A stretch of 64,000 bases of DNA from Stieleria magnilauensis. Lineage in GTDB: Bacteria > Planctomycetota > Planctomycetia > Pirellulales > Pirellulaceae. Shown here piece after piece: positions 16,923 to 27,142 of the stretch; the first letter of the stretch is position 1; every line of letters begins with the position of its first letter. The position numbers and the translations under genes were made by a program. Under the pieces are notes generated by a model that did not search any database, was not told where the DNA came from, and saw only the letters and a program-made list of their open reading frames with translations. The stretch is taken from NCBI GenBank assembly GCA_007753675.1, contig CP036432.1, positions 4,996,394 through 5,060,393 on the forward strand, given 5' to 3'.

Positions 16923-18287
16923 ATGAGAAGACCACTGCCACTCTGCGTATTCCTGAGCCTGATTTCGTTGGCCGTGCTCAACGCTGCCGAGCAGACGAAG
17001 CCGAACATCGTGGTGTTCCTGGCCGACGACATGGGGTGGGGTGATTCGGCAACTTATGGCCACGAGCTGATTCAAACACCCAACCTGGACAAACTGGCCT
17101 CCCAGGGTGTCAAGTTCACTCAGTGCTATTCGGCTTGCGGGGTTTGCTCGCCGTCGCGGTCAGCGATCCTGACCGGCCGGACTCCCTATCGCAACGGCGT
17201 CTATCGGCACCTGTCGGGCAATCACGAAGCTCACTTGCGGCGGAGCGAAGTCACGTATCCAAAGCTGTTGAAATCGATCGGCTATGAAACCTGCCACGTC
17301 GGTAAATGGCACCTCAATTCGAAGCCGCAATTCAATACGCCGGAGTATCCACAACCTGGCGATCATGGCTACGACTACTGGATGGCGACGCACAATAACG
17401 CGGAGCCGAGCCACAAGAACCCCAACAACTTCGTTCGCAATGGAAAGCCCGTCGGTGAACTCGAAGGTTTCTCAGCGCCATTGGTTGCCGCCGAAGCGGC
17501 ACATTGGTTGAGTGAAGTGCGTGATGATTCAAAACCCTTCGCGCTGTCCATTTGGATCCATGAGCCACATTCACCGATTGCGACCGACCCAAGATTCTCT
17601 GAACTGTACAAAGGGCACGAGAACAGCACCTACATGGGCAACATCACACAACTCGACCACGCACTCGGGCAAGTGATGTCAGCGCTCGACGAAGAAGGCG
17701 TCAGCGACAACACCTTGGTGATCTTCACGTCGGACAACGGACCGGTCGCAAAGTTTGGCGGCACGACCGGAGGTTTGCGAGGCGGTAAACGCAGCGATCA
17801 TGAAGGCGGCATCCGAGTGCCCGGTGTTGCCCGCTGGCCGGGCCACATCAAACCCGGCACGGTCAGCGATGTCCCCGTCGTTGGCACAGATATTTTCGCC
17901 ACGGTGCTGGACATCGCGGGCATTCCGCTGCCGACAGATCGCACCATCGACGGCGTCAGCATGCTACCCGCATTTGCGGGAAAGCCTGTCGAACGAAAGG
18001 TACCGCTGTTCTGGAGAACGCACGTTTCGCCACCGGGTGACCGCGTGGCGATGCGGATCGGAGATTGGAAACTCGTCGGCGATGAAACGCTCACTGATTT
18101 CCAACTGTATGAAATCCAGAAAGACTGGAAAGAAGAAAACGACCTGTCGGCCGAGATGCCTGAAAAAACCGAACAGATGAAGCGCATTCTGTTCTCCGTC
18201 TGGGAGGGCATCGAGTCCGAAGGCCCCGACCAATGGTGGAAGAGCGAGCGACAGAAGCCCGCCCGAGGCGGTAAGCTGAGCTATTGA
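16923..18287 (+). CDS. Secreted sulfatase, first gene of the polysaccharide locus
   Basis: ATG 16923 starts a standard signal peptide (MRRPLPLCVFLSL...NAAEQ), giving 454 residues. The metal pair is in FLADDMGWGDSATYG, the formylglycine site is C75-S-P-S-R followed by SAILTGRTP, then GKWHLN and FTSDNGPVAKFGG. The C-terminal part is compact, with no added domain. It opens a run of twelve plus-strand genes. The next start follows 17 bp after the stop, so translation is probably coupled. By position it may be the lead enzyme for desulfating the polymer, but that is inference. Confidence 0.92.
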   Translation: MRRPLPLCVFLSLISLAVLNAAEQTKPNIVVFLADDMGWGDSATYGHELIQTPNLDKLASQGVKFTQCYSACGVCSPSRSAILTGRTPYRNGVYRHLSGNHEAHLRRSEVTYPKLLKSIGYETCHVGKWHLNSKPQFNTPEYPQPGDHGYDYWMATHNNAEPSHKNPNNFVRNGKPVGELEGFSAPLVAAEAAHWLSEVRDDSKPFALSIWIHEPHSPIATDPRFSELYKGHENSTYMGNITQLDHALGQVMSALDEEGVSDNTLVIFTSDNGPVAKFGGTTGGLRGGKRSDHEGGIRVPGVARWPGHIKPGTVSDVPVVGTDIFATVLDIAGIPLPTDRTIDGVSMLPAFAGKPVERKVPLFWRTHVSPPGDRVAMRIGDWKLVGDETLTDFQLYEIQKDWKEENDLSAEMPEKTEQMKRILFSVWEGIESEGPDQWWKSERQKPARGGKLSY

Positions 18288-18304
18288 CAAACGGCATCAC
18301 AATC

Positions 18305-19969
18305 ATGAAGAGCATCTCGAAAAGCACTTGTCTCATCTTCGCCGTCGTGGCGCTGGCTGCGACTCATGTTCAATCACAGCAGCCTGTTTCGATCCAGTCT
18401 TTGCTCAGGGAGATGGTTGATCGCGATCAGGTGGCGCGGTACCCGAAAGCCGACTTCCGTCTCAAACAAGCCAGCAGCTACGACCGGGCTTCCAAAACGC
18501 CCGACGACCCCAAGGGATGGTTCAGTAACTTTGATCGCAACACGAGCGACAAACACCACAATTTCGTTCGCACCGAAGAAAACCACGGCCGCAAGGAATG
18601 GGTGGTGATGGAAGACGAAGGCCCGGGGGCGATTGTCCGATTTTGGGTTCCCTGGCGAAACCAATTGAAGCCCGGATCCGACATCATCATTCGGTTCTAC
18701 CTCGATGGTGCGTCCGAACCGGCCCTCGAAGGCAACATGTTCGATCTGTTTCAGGGAAAGGGTCTGATTCCGTTTCCACTGGCACACGAGTCGCTGCGGT
18801 CAGCCGTTTCGTTTTTCCCGATTCCTTACGCCAAGAGCTGCAAGGTGACGATGTCGGATCACCCGTTCTTCTTCCAGTTCACGTACCGCGAGTACCAGGA
18901 AGACGTCGACGTGACGACGTTTTCGATGGAAGAATTCCGGTCCGCCAAGTCATCGATCACCGCAACCTGTGACTCTCTCCTCAACCCGGCCAAGGCCGCG
19001 GCAGGCGATGTGGTCAAACTGAAGGAGACCCTCGGCGGCGGCCAGCAGCAGTCTGTGTCGCTGAGAGAGGGCGCCGCCGCGATCCAAACCCTGTCGCTCA
19101 AACTGGACCGCTACGACGACGCAAACATTACTCGGCACGTCGTTTTGAAGATCAGCTTTGACGGAAAGGAAACGGTCTGGTGCCCGATCGGCGACTTCTT
19201 CGGTTCCGGCATCGGCCTGAACCCGTTTCAGGGATGGTATCGCACGGTTGACAGCGACGGCACGATGACCAGCCGTTGGGTCATGCCGTATCAAAACGAT
19301 GCAACGGTTTCGATCTTGAACCTGGGCGAGGAGCCGGTTGACGTTGAACTGACGGCAACGGCCGGACATTGGAACTGGGATTCATCCAGTATGTACTTTC
19401 ACGCTGCCTGGCGAGGTCAATTCCCCGTGCCGACACGGCCGTATTCAGATTGGAACTACGTCACGCTGAAGGGACGCGGTGTCTACGTCGGCGATACGCT
19501 GACGATCATGAATCCGGTGGAGCGATGGTGGGGCGAAGGTGACGAAAAGATTTTCGTCGACGGCGAAACGTTCCCGTCAATCTTCGGCACGGGCACCGAA
19601 GACTATTACGCGTATTCTTGGGGAGGTCGCAGCACCGACTTTTACGAACACCCGTTTCACGCCCAGACGTTCAGTCACAAGTACAATCAGCTGAACCGCA
19701 AACCCAAGATCGACGAGAAGAACACGCAGGGCTTCAGCACCGAAACCCGCACCCGCGCGCTCGATACGATGCCCTTCAGCAGCTCGCTACGACTGGACAT
19801 GGAAATCTGGTCCTGGACGGATTGCGAGATGGGCTACGCGGTCGGGATGTATTGGTATGGCGATTCAGACACGACCTCCAACCGCAAGCCGGATCCGGAA
19901 GAGGTGCTCAACATCCCAGTCTCGCCAGTCGTGCCGGAGATCAAGCATCCAAAACCGCGTTCAAAGTAG
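18305..19969 (+). CDS. DUF2961 (GH172-type) secreted glycosidase
   Basis: I chose ATG 18305, which starts a signal peptide (MKSISKSTCLIFAVVAL...VQSQQ); a TTG at 18284 overlaps the previous stop but adds nothing. The 554-residue protein has the DUF2961 hallmarks: RFWVPW, IIIRFYLDG, CPIGDFFGSGIG, and the strongly conserved FGTGTEDYYAYSWGG near residue 430. DUF2961 is now glycoside hydrolase family 172, which acts on arabinofuranose- or fructofuranose-type linkages using Glu residues, one of them in the GTEDYY loop. In this sulfatase-rich context it probably removes a furanose side chain. It is 85 bp upstream of the next sulfatase. Confidence 0.88.
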   Translation: MKSISKSTCLIFAVVALAATHVQSQQPVSIQSLLREMVDRDQVARYPKADFRLKQASSYDRASKTPDDPKGWFSNFDRNTSDKHHNFVRTEENHGRKEWVVMEDEGPGAIVRFWVPWRNQLKPGSDIIIRFYLDGASEPALEGNMFDLFQGKGLIPFPLAHESLRSAVSFFPIPYAKSCKVTMSDHPFFFQFTYREYQEDVDVTTFSMEEFRSAKSSITATCDSLLNPAKAAAGDVVKLKETLGGGQQQSVSLREGAAAIQTLSLKLDRYDDANITRHVVLKISFDGKETVWCPIGDFFGSGIGLNPFQGWYRTVDSDGTMTSRWVMPYQNDATVSILNLGEEPVDVELTATAGHWNWDSSSMYFHAAWRGQFPVPTRPYSDWNYVTLKGRGVYVGDTLTIMNPVERWWGEGDEKIFVDGETFPSIFGTGTEDYYAYSWGGRSTDFYEHPFHAQTFSHKYNQLNRKPKIDEKNTQGFSTETRTRALDTMPFSSSLRLDMEIWSWTDCEMGYAVGMYWYGDSDTTSNRKPDPEEVLNIPVSPVVPEIKHPKPRSK

Positions 19970-20054
19970 ACCATGAAACTGTCTTCCTTCGCACCTGTTT
20001 TGGGCTGCTTCCTGCTCATTCCAGACTTTCCGCATGATAAGACGACAAACAACC

Positions 20055-22193
20055 ATGAAGAACATTCCCCTGATACTCTCGGCCAGTCTTTTTCTGTCGT
20101 TGGCGACGGTTTCATTCTGCCGCGCCGCCGACACACCGCCCAACGTTGTTCTGATCTTTGCCGATGATCTCGGCTACGGCGACCTGGGCTGTTATGGTGC
20201 AACCAAGGTGCAAACGCCCAACATCGACCGGCTTGCCGCCGAAGGCCGCCGATTTACCGACGCGCATTCGGTCTCAGCGGTCTGCACCCCATCGCGCTAC
20301 GCGCTGCTCACCGGCCAATACCCGCTGCGCGGTAACGGGGGCAGGGGCATCTGGGGACCAGCTCCGGTGACCTCACCGCTTCTCGTCGACACCGAGAAAA
20401 CGACGATCGCAGATGTGTTTATAAACAGCGGCTACAGCACGGCAGCATTTGGAAAATGGCATTTGGGGTTCGGTCAAGATGAGAACGATTGGCAGGAACC
20501 GCTACGTCCCGGACCACAAGACCTTGGTTTTGATTACTACTTTGGGATGCCTGTGGTCAACAGTGCTCCTCCGTATGTCTTTGTGGAAAATGATCGCATC
20601 GTCGGAAGCGATCCCGCCGATCCGTTGGTTTTTCTGGGCAGAAACCCAAAGGGCGCCACGCCGATCACACCGATTCCTCCGGAGGCCGCGCAGCGCAGTC
20701 GCAACCAATTCGGCGGAGCGAAGGAAGCTCACAAATTGTTCAACGATTACCGGGTCGGCACCACGTTGGCGGAGAAGTCGGTCGAGTGGATCAATGAACG
20801 CAAGGACAAACCGTTCTTTCTGTATCTGGCAACGACCAACATTCATCACCCGTTTACACCGGCCAAACGGTTTCAGGGCACCAGCCAATGCGGACTTTAT
20901 GGCGACTTCATCCATGAACTGGACTGGATTGTCGGGGAGGTGATGGCGTGTCTGGAAGAAAACGGTTTGAGCGACAACACGCTGGTGATTTTCACCAGTG
21001 ACAACGGCGGCATGTTCAACCACGGCGGACAGGCCGCTTTCAAAGCGGGGCATCGACAAAACGGCGACCTGCTGGGATTCAAGTTCGGCGTCTGGGAAGG
21101 CGGTCACCGCGTACCGATGATCGTCCGCTGGCCGGGCAAGGTGAAGGCCGGAACGACGTCCAACCAGTTGATCGGAAACGTCGACATGCTGGCAACGTTT
21201 GCCGCTGTCACCGGACAAAAGCTGGACAAGGCTGAGCAGGCTGACAGCGTCAACATGCTGGCTGCCTTTGTCGACGAACCGGAGCAACCGCTACGTGACC
21301 ACCTGGTCCTCGCACCGCACAAGGGCACGCACCTGTCGGTCCGCCAAGGCAAGTGGATGTATATCCCCGGCCAGGGCAGCGGCGGGTTCGGGGGACGCAA
21401 ACCGGGCGATCACACGTTCGCCGGACCACCGGCGGTTAGCTTTGTGGGTTCGGTCAACAGCGACATCGAAGACGGAAAAATCAAAAAGGACGCCCCTCCC
21501 GCTCAGCTTTACGATCTGGAAGCGGACGTCAATCAAACCCGAAACGTATACAAGGAACGTCCCGAGGTGGTGAAGGAACTCGACGCGTTGCTTTCAAGTT
21601 ACGCGCCTCCCAAGCAAGCGTCCGGCCCGGCGAAACGAAACACGCGTGCGCCAGGCAACCCCGCAAAGAAAACGCCGGCGACACCGAGTCCCCGAACCGC
21701 GTCCTTCGATTTCGAGTCCGGCGTGCTGGAACCATGGAAGGTCGTCGACGGCGAGTTCGGACATGCCATCGGTAGCAGAGACCGCTTTTTCAACAATCAA
21801 GGAGTCTACAACAAACAGGGCGACTTTTATCTGACGACGCTTGAACCGTCCGCGGAGGCCACCAAGGGCATGGACAAGCAGACCGGCGTGATCGTCTCAC
21901 CACTGTTCATTCCCCAAGGCGGAACGATGACTTTCCGGATCGGCGGCGGACGCGGACCGTCCACCTACGCCGCGTTGTGCACGGCCGACGGCAAAGAAGT
22001 CGCAGTCGCACGCGGCATCAACCACCAGGCCATGCAGCAAGCCGTGTGGGACACCACTCCGTATGCGGGGCAAAAGATGTTCATCAAAGTCGTCGACCAT
22101 TCGACCGACGGATGGGGACATGTGACAGTGGACGACTTTCAGTTCGATGCCAAAGTGCTGACTGAATACTCCGGTTCGGTGTCTGACTTTTGA
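20055..22193 (+). CDS. Secreted sulfatase with extra C-terminal beta-sandwich domain
   Basis: ATG 20055 starts the signal peptide MKNIPLILSASLFLS; the upstream in-frame start at 20034 adds seven residues. The protein has 712 residues, about 200 more than a plain sulfatase. The catalytic part has IFADDLGYGDLGCYG, C77-T-P-S-R then YALLTGQYP, GKWHLGFG and FTSDNGGMFNHGG. After a basic, proline-rich linker (PPKQASGPAKRN) comes a ~155-residue domain with FDFESGVLEPWKV, FYLTTLEP and WGHVTVDDF. This resembles the C-terminal sandwich of planctomycete GH32-type proteins as I remember them and may bind carbohydrate. It shares TDAH and SRYxLLTGQ with the sulfatase at 45339, suggesting paralogues. Confidence 0.9.
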   Translation: MKNIPLILSASLFLSLATVSFCRAADTPPNVVLIFADDLGYGDLGCYGATKVQTPNIDRLAAEGRRFTDAHSVSAVCTPSRYALLTGQYPLRGNGGRGIWGPAPVTSPLLVDTEKTTIADVFINSGYSTAAFGKWHLGFGQDENDWQEPLRPGPQDLGFDYYFGMPVVNSAPPYVFVENDRIVGSDPADPLVFLGRNPKGATPITPIPPEAAQRSRNQFGGAKEAHKLFNDYRVGTTLAEKSVEWINERKDKPFFLYLATTNIHHPFTPAKRFQGTSQCGLYGDFIHELDWIVGEVMACLEENGLSDNTLVIFTSDNGGMFNHGGQAAFKAGHRQNGDLLGFKFGVWEGGHRVPMIVRWPGKVKAGTTSNQLIGNVDMLATFAAVTGQKLDKAEQADSVNMLAAFVDEPEQPLRDHLVLAPHKGTHLSVRQGKWMYIPGQGSGGFGGRKPGDHTFAGPPAVSFVGSVNSDIEDGKIKKDAPPAQLYDLEADVNQTRNVYKERPEVVKELDALLSSYAPPKQASGPAKRNTRAPGNPAKKTPATPSPRTASFDFESGVLEPWKVVDGEFGHAIGSRDRFFNNQGVYNKQGDFYLTTLEPSAEATKGMDKQTGVIVSPLFIPQGGTMTFRIGGGRGPSTYAALCTADGKEVAVARGINHQAMQQAVWDTTPYAGQKMFIKVVDHSTDGWGHVTVDDFQFDAKVLTEYSGSVSDF

Positions 22194-22419
22194 TTGAAAC
22201 GACGCTTCACGTCGCAATAGGAGGAGCGCGGACGAGTCTTTTGCGCAGGCTGCGTCGCCGGGGTGCCGCAATTCATTACAATCATGTTGCGAATCCGTAT
22301 CCCCGAGGCGTTTGATTGAACTATCGTCTGGTTTCCGGCAGAAAATCGTTGCGACGCAAATGCTTTCTGCCGCATGATGCCTCCGCCCACACCCCTGAGA
22401 GCATACAGTCAGGAACCGA
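22194..22419. other. 226-bp gap before the symporter gene
   Basis: This is the longest gap inside the plus-strand locus. It begins with gaaacgacgcttcacgtcgc, where gacg-cttca-cgtc can form a short stem, followed by no T run. I see no open reading frame with coding character and no clear promoter. A secondary promoter for the symporter half of the locus would be plausible here. Confidence 0.35.
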
Positions 22420-23868
22420 ATGACCGACGAAGACAGCCCATCAGCCGACGCAGCGACCGTTGGCCCGGCCCGCGATTTACCCGTGGTGCCGACTCAGTTC
22501 ATCTATCCGTTTGTGATTGTCACGACCCTCTTTGCGCTCTGGGGTTTCGCCAACGACATCACCAACCCGTTGGTGCGAGCGTTCAAAGAGATCTTTTTGA
22601 TCAGCAACGCTCAGAGCAGTCTGGTTCAGTGGGCGTTCTATGGCGGCTACGCGACGATGGCGATCCCGGCGGCGCTCGTGATCCGCAAGGTTTCCTACAA
22701 GTCCGGGATTATCGTCGGGCTGTTGCTGTACGCCATCGGCGCCCTGCTGACGATTCCGGCCAGCATGATGATGAACTTCAACGTCTTCCTGGTCGGCTTT
22801 TACGTGCTGACCTTCGGGCTGGCGTTTCTGGAAACCACCGCGAATCCGTACATCCTGTCGATGGGCCCGCGCGAAACGGCGACTCAACGACTCAATCTTG
22901 CCCAGGCCTTCAATCCGATCGGATCGCTGACCGGCATGGTGGTCGCCAGTACGTTCATCTTGCCGGCTCTGCAGGTTTCGGAGTTTCGGGAGGCGCAACT
23001 GCAGGCGCACCCGGAATACGCGACGATGCTGCCCAGTGAAGTCGATGGCTTGATCACCACGGCGATGGAACAGCATGCCGAAGATCACTTTGACGAACGG
23101 CAAGCGATGGTGGCGCATGACTTGGACGTCGTGAAAACGCCGTACGTCGTCATCGCAATCGTCGTGCTGCTGGTGCTCGTCGTCTTCGCCGTCTCGAAAC
23201 TGCCGGACACGGGGCATGAGGAGGAAAAGATCGAACTGAAAGCGCTGTTGAAGCACCTGTTGACCAGTTGGCGATACGTCGGCGGCGTGGTCGCCCAGGC
23301 GTTTTACGTCGGCGCGCAGATCATGTGTTGGACATTCATCATTCACTATGGGATGACGCTGGTTGGACTCAGCGCGGCACAGGCGCAGAACTACAACATC
23401 ATTGCGATGGTGATCTTTCTGGCCAGTCGGTTCATTTGCACGTTCATCCTGAAATACCTGTCGCCCGGTTTGCTGCTGGGAATCTTGGCCGTCGGCGGCG
23501 GCTTGCTGACGACCGGAGCGATCTTTGTCCAAGGCATGCCGGGCTTGTATTGCTTGATCGGCGTCTCAGCCTGCATGTCGCTGATGTTCCCGACCATTTA
23601 CGGAATCGCCCTGAGCGGGTTGACGCCCAATGACGCCAAGCTGGGATCCGCAGGTTTGATCTTTGCGATTGTCGGCGGCGCGTTCATGCCGCGATATCAA
23701 GGCGGATTGATTGACGGCCCGGGGATGACGATCGCGGGCCAGACGTTGGAATCCGTTCGCGTGTCGTTCTTCTTGCCGCTGATTTGCTTTGTCGTCATCG
23801 CGGTCTTTGGATTCGCGGTCTACCTGTTCTCGGGACAAACTGAAAAAGAAGCCGCTGCGGCGAATTGA
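22420..23868 (+). CDS. FucP-type sugar:H+ symporter (MFS)
   Basis: The 482-residue integral membrane protein shows about twelve hydrophobic segments. The start is ATG 22420. The first segment, FALWGFANDITNPLVRAFKE, is the hallmark of the FHS family (L-fucose permease FucP of E. coli, 438 residues), where the Asn-Asp part sits at the substrate/proton site. ETTANPYILSMGP and LNLAQAFNPIGS are two further FHS signatures. A central hydrophilic loop (about residues 190-275) is longer than in FucP. The family imports L-fucose and related hexoses with protons. Its place between sulfatases and hydrolases makes it the likely monosaccharide importer of the locus; the actual sugar is inferred. Confidence 0.88.
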   Translation: MTDEDSPSADAATVGPARDLPVVPTQFIYPFVIVTTLFALWGFANDITNPLVRAFKEIFLISNAQSSLVQWAFYGGYATMAIPAALVIRKVSYKSGIIVGLLLYAIGALLTIPASMMMNFNVFLVGFYVLTFGLAFLETTANPYILSMGPRETATQRLNLAQAFNPIGSLTGMVVASTFILPALQVSEFREAQLQAHPEYATMLPSEVDGLITTAMEQHAEDHFDERQAMVAHDLDVVKTPYVVIAIVVLLVLVVFAVSKLPDTGHEEEKIELKALLKHLLTSWRYVGGVVAQAFYVGAQIMCWTFIIHYGMTLVGLSAAQAQNYNIIAMVIFLASRFICTFILKYLSPGLLLGILAVGGGLLTTGAIFVQGMPGLYCLIGVSACMSLMFPTIYGIALSGLTPNDAKLGSAGLIFAIVGGAFMPRYQGGLIDGPGMTIAGQTLESVRVSFFLPLICFVVIAVFGFAVYLFSGQTEKEAAAAN

Positions 23869-23924
23869 GTCGTCACGCTCGAGGTCCTTTGCCACTGCCG
23901 GCTTGGAGATAGAGATTCGCGAAA

Positions 23925-24914
23925 ATGAGAGTTGCATCAACGAAGCTTTTTGTTTGCTGCCTGGCGGCAGCAACGATCGGGCTGCCATGCTTTTCGCAGG
24001 ATGCGACTCAGTCCAACAAGAGGTTGCCGGCATCGCTTGAGACGAAAGGCGAAAAGAAGCTCGATGTCGGGTACAAGGAAGTCGGGGGCAAGAAGCTGTC
24101 TTTGGATCTCTACTACCCGACGGACAAGCGTGACAGCAAGTGCCCGTTGATCGTCTACACGCACGGCGGAGGCTGGGCGGCGGGCAGCAGGCACGGCGTC
24201 ACCAAGGGCTTGTTCAAACCGCTGTTTGAGAAGCTGATCGAAAAAGGCTTCTGCGTGGCTACAGTGGATTACCGGCTTACCAAGAAGGGCAGCGGCGTCT
24301 TGATGCGAGACTGCGTGATCGATTGCAAAGATGCGGTGAGGTATCTGGCCAGCAACGGCAATTCGTTGGGCCTGGATCCCACCCGCTTTTTTGTGATGGG
24401 AGATTCCGCCGGCGGACAAATTGCCCAGATGCTGCTGCTCTCAGCACCGGAAAGTTTGCCGGGAGACCCAAGTCTCGCCGATGCCAACTACAACATCGTC
24501 GCCGGCGTCTCTTGGTATGGTCCGTGCGATTTCGAAAAGGTGGACTTGTTCCAGACCTCTGATTCATCCAAGAACCCGGACCGTTTTGGAAACCGGATTC
24601 TGGATCCGGATGCCGACCCGAAAGACAAGTTGTCTCGTTACCGCGAGATGAGCCCCATCAACTATCTGTCCAAGGACAGTTCGCCATTGCTGATGATCCA
24701 GGGCGACAAAGACACCACCATTCCGGTCAAGCACGCGTGGTACATGCAAGAGCGAGCGGAAGAACTTGGGGCTCCGGTGGAGGTCATGATCATCCGCAAT
24801 GCCGGACACAACTGGCGAAAGGTGGGCGCGGAGATTGACCCGTCATTCGATGTCATTGTCGATCGCAGCGTGCAGTTTTTTGTGGAACAGTTATCAAAAG
24901 CAAGCAGCAAGTGA
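23925..24914 (+). CDS. Secreted alpha/beta-hydrolase esterase
   Basis: The 329-residue protein starts at ATG 23925 with a signal peptide ending near CFSQD. It is a BD-FAE/acetyl-esterase-type hydrolase: oxyanion motif H80-G-G-G-W, nucleophile elbow G159-D-S161-A-G-G, probable acid Asp263 in GDKDTTIPV, and catalytic His295 in NAGHNW. Members remove acetyl or feruloyl groups from polysaccharides. Here it lies 56 bp after the symporter and two bases before the beta-helix gene, so it probably deacetylates the same polymer that the sulfatases act on. Substrate choice is inference. Confidence 0.9.
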   Translation: MRVASTKLFVCCLAAATIGLPCFSQDATQSNKRLPASLETKGEKKLDVGYKEVGGKKLSLDLYYPTDKRDSKCPLIVYTHGGGWAAGSRHGVTKGLFKPLFEKLIEKGFCVATVDYRLTKKGSGVLMRDCVIDCKDAVRYLASNGNSLGLDPTRFFVMGDSAGGQIAQMLLLSAPESLPGDPSLADANYNIVAGVSWYGPCDFEKVDLFQTSDSSKNPDRFGNRILDPDADPKDKLSRYREMSPINYLSKDSSPLLMIQGDKDTTIPVKHAWYMQERAEELGAPVEVMIIRNAGHNWRKVGAEIDPSFDVIVDRSVQFFVEQLSKASSK

Positions 24915-24916
24915 AC

Positions 24917-27091
24917 ATGATAAAACATCTGTTGGTTCTGTTGTTGGTCGTACTGGCTGGAAGTGTTGGCCGAGCAGCAGAGACCGATGCCGATTGGTAC
25001 GTCGCCACCAATGGCTCGGACAGTTGGTCAGGCACGTTGGCAGAACCCAACCCGCAGGGCAACGACGGACCGTTCGCGACCTTGCAGCGGGCGCGGGACG
25101 CGATCCGGCAGTCGGGAGAGCGGCCATCCAACGATGTCGTGGTGCTCATTCGCGGCGGGACTTACCGACTGGACGAGACCGTCGTGTTTGGATTGCAAGA
25201 TTCTCCGCAGGACGATGCGATCGTCACCTACGCCGCCTATCCCGGCGAAACCCCGGTGTTCAGTTCGGGCCAAGCGATCGACCGATGGAAGAAGGTCACC
25301 GAGGACCTGCCTGGCTTGCCCGACGCGGCGATCGGCCAGGTGTGGGTCGCGGACGTTTCAAATCGTTTTTTCACGCTCTTTGACGAAGAAGGGATGCTGC
25401 CGCGAGCCCGCTCGGCTGGGTTTATCCCTCTCAGTGGTGGCAGCCGTAACCGGATTCATTTCCCCAAAGGTCGCTTAAAGAACTGGCCGAATGTGGAGGA
25501 CGTGGAAATCATCGTCCGCCCGCATCATGCGTGGATTTCCAATGTGCTTCCGTTGGCATCGGTGGACGAACAAACACAAATGGCGAGCACCTCGATCGAT
25601 GCAACCTACGCCATGAACAAGCTGCATTTCTTGCCCACCGTCGAATCGTGCTGGGTGGAGAACGCACTGGAGGAACTCGACGAACCGGGCGAATGGGTAC
25701 TCAATACAAAGCAGGGCAAGGTCTACCTTTGGCCGCGAAATCAGACACCCGTGGTGGCACCTCAATTGACGGAGTTGATTCGCATCGAAGGCGACGTCGA
25801 CAAAGAAGGGCCCAAGGACATCCCGGCCAGGAATCTGTGCTTTCGCGGTCTGACGTTCATGCACGGCGAACGCTATCAGCTAACCGCTGACGATGCGGGA
25901 CTGCAACACGATTGGGACATGCATGACAAGGCCAACGCGTTGGTTCGTCTTCGCGGCGCCGAGAACTGCATGATCGAAAACTGTCGTTTTGCCCATAGCG
26001 GCAGCGGTGCGATCCGCGTGGACCTGCACGGCCAGGAAAACAAAATCTCCGGCAACCATATCGAGCACATGGGAGGAGCCGGCATCTTGCTTTGCGGCTA
26101 CGGTCCGGGCACCAAGGATGTCAATCGCAACAACCTCGTGTTCAACAATCACATCCATCATCTGGGACGCATCTACCTGCATTCGCCCGGAATCATGGTC
26201 TGGCAAAGCGGCAACAATCGCGTGGCGAACAACCTGATTCACGACATGCCGTACTGTGGAATCATCGTCTCTGGTTTCATGTCCCACTTCTTCGACAGAA
26301 ACGGACGAGAGCTTTGTCGAACCATCCGAAAGCACGAAGTCGGTGATGTGCCTCGCAATCCGACGCTCGACGATGTTCGCCCCTACCTTCACTCACGTGA
26401 CAATACGATCGAGTCCAACGAGATTCATCACGTGATGGAAACCATGGGCGACGGCAACGGAATCTACATTCGCGGTGCGGGTGCCGGGAATGTGATCCGC
26501 CGCAACTACATCCACCACTTGGTGACCCCGATGTTGATGCAGGCGGCGATTCGAACCGACGGCGGCCAGCGTGACACGCTGATCGCGGAAAACCTGATCT
26601 ACAAGTGCATGGCGCAGGGGATCATTTTAAAACTGAACAATCGCGCCGAAAACAACATCGTGGCCGACATCCTCTCGCCGCCCCGAGGCTACTACTTGTC
26701 GTTGCGAGAAGGGCCGATGGACGGTGCCGTGATCAAGCGAAACATCTTTTATTCCATGGGCAACGAAACGGTCTTCATCGATGAATTGGCTCCTGGGAAA
26801 GGACGCAAGACCGAGGATAGCAGAGGGCGGCAACTGGCGCGAGCGAAGGATGCCGATACCGATTTCAACATCTACTACAGCTCGACCGATCCGGAACTGG
26901 CGAAACAGATGCTGAAAAAACAGCAAGGTGATGGAGTGGACGCCAACAGTCGGGCGACGGACCCGATGTTCGTCGACCCGGAAAACGGCGACTTTCGATT
27001 CAAGCCGGGATCTCCCGCACTGGAAATGGGCATCGTCCCGATCGACCTGTCCCTAATCGGATTGCGCAACACCGAACACTCGACTCCGTAG
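24917..27091 (+). CDS. Secreted right-handed beta-helix protein, GH141-like
   Basis: ATG 24917 follows the previous stop by two bases and begins a signal peptide (MIKHLLVLLLVVLAGSVG). A GTG at 24911 overlapping that stop is an alternative. The 724-residue protein starts with DWYVATNGSDSWSGT and GPFATLQRARDAIR, the usual entry of DUF1565/GH141-type beta-helix enzymes. The region ~340-620 is a parallel beta-helix with repeated N-x-I/V-x-x-N/H steps (GNHIEHMGG, NNHIHHLG, NLIHDMPYCGI, SNEIHHVM). GH141 includes an alpha-L-fucosidase from Bacteroides; with a FucP-type importer two genes upstream, fucosidase activity is a reasonable guess. A polysaccharide lyase or epimerase fold-mate is the alternative. 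Confidence 0.82.
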   Translation: MIKHLLVLLLVVLAGSVGRAAETDADWYVATNGSDSWSGTLAEPNPQGNDGPFATLQRARDAIRQSGERPSNDVVVLIRGGTYRLDETVVFGLQDSPQDDAIVTYAAYPGETPVFSSGQAIDRWKKVTEDLPGLPDAAIGQVWVADVSNRFFTLFDEEGMLPRARSAGFIPLSGGSRNRIHFPKGRLKNWPNVEDVEIIVRPHHAWISNVLPLASVDEQTQMASTSIDATYAMNKLHFLPTVESCWVENALEELDEPGEWVLNTKQGKVYLWPRNQTPVVAPQLTELIRIEGDVDKEGPKDIPARNLCFRGLTFMHGERYQLTADDAGLQHDWDMHDKANALVRLRGAENCMIENCRFAHSGSGAIRVDLHGQENKISGNHIEHMGGAGILLCGYGPGTKDVNRNNLVFNNHIHHLGRIYLHSPGIMVWQSGNNRVANNLIHDMPYCGIIVSGFMSHFFDRNGRELCRTIRKHEVGDVPRNPTLDDVRPYLHSRDNTIESNEIHHVMETMGDGNGIYIRGAGAGNVIRRNYIHHLVTPMLMQAAIRTDGGQRDTLIAENLIYKCMAQGIILKLNNRAENNIVADILSPPRGYYLSLREGPMDGAVIKRNIFYSMGNETVFIDELAPGKGRKTEDSRGRQLARAKDADTDFNIYYSSTDPELAKQMLKKQQGDGVDANSRATDPMFVDPENGDFRFKPGSPALEMGIVPIDLSLIGLRNTEHSTP

Positions 27092-27142
27092 CAAAGATCC
27101 ACGACTCACGCCCGCACCCAACCCATTCAAAAACCAGCACCC

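Noticed and set aside
22477..23532. A 351-residue open frame antisense to the FucP-type symporter gene
   Set aside because: Its sequence is rich in Arg, His, Asp and Gln with no motif or hydrophobic pattern, as expected for a GC-rich shadow of a membrane-protein gene.
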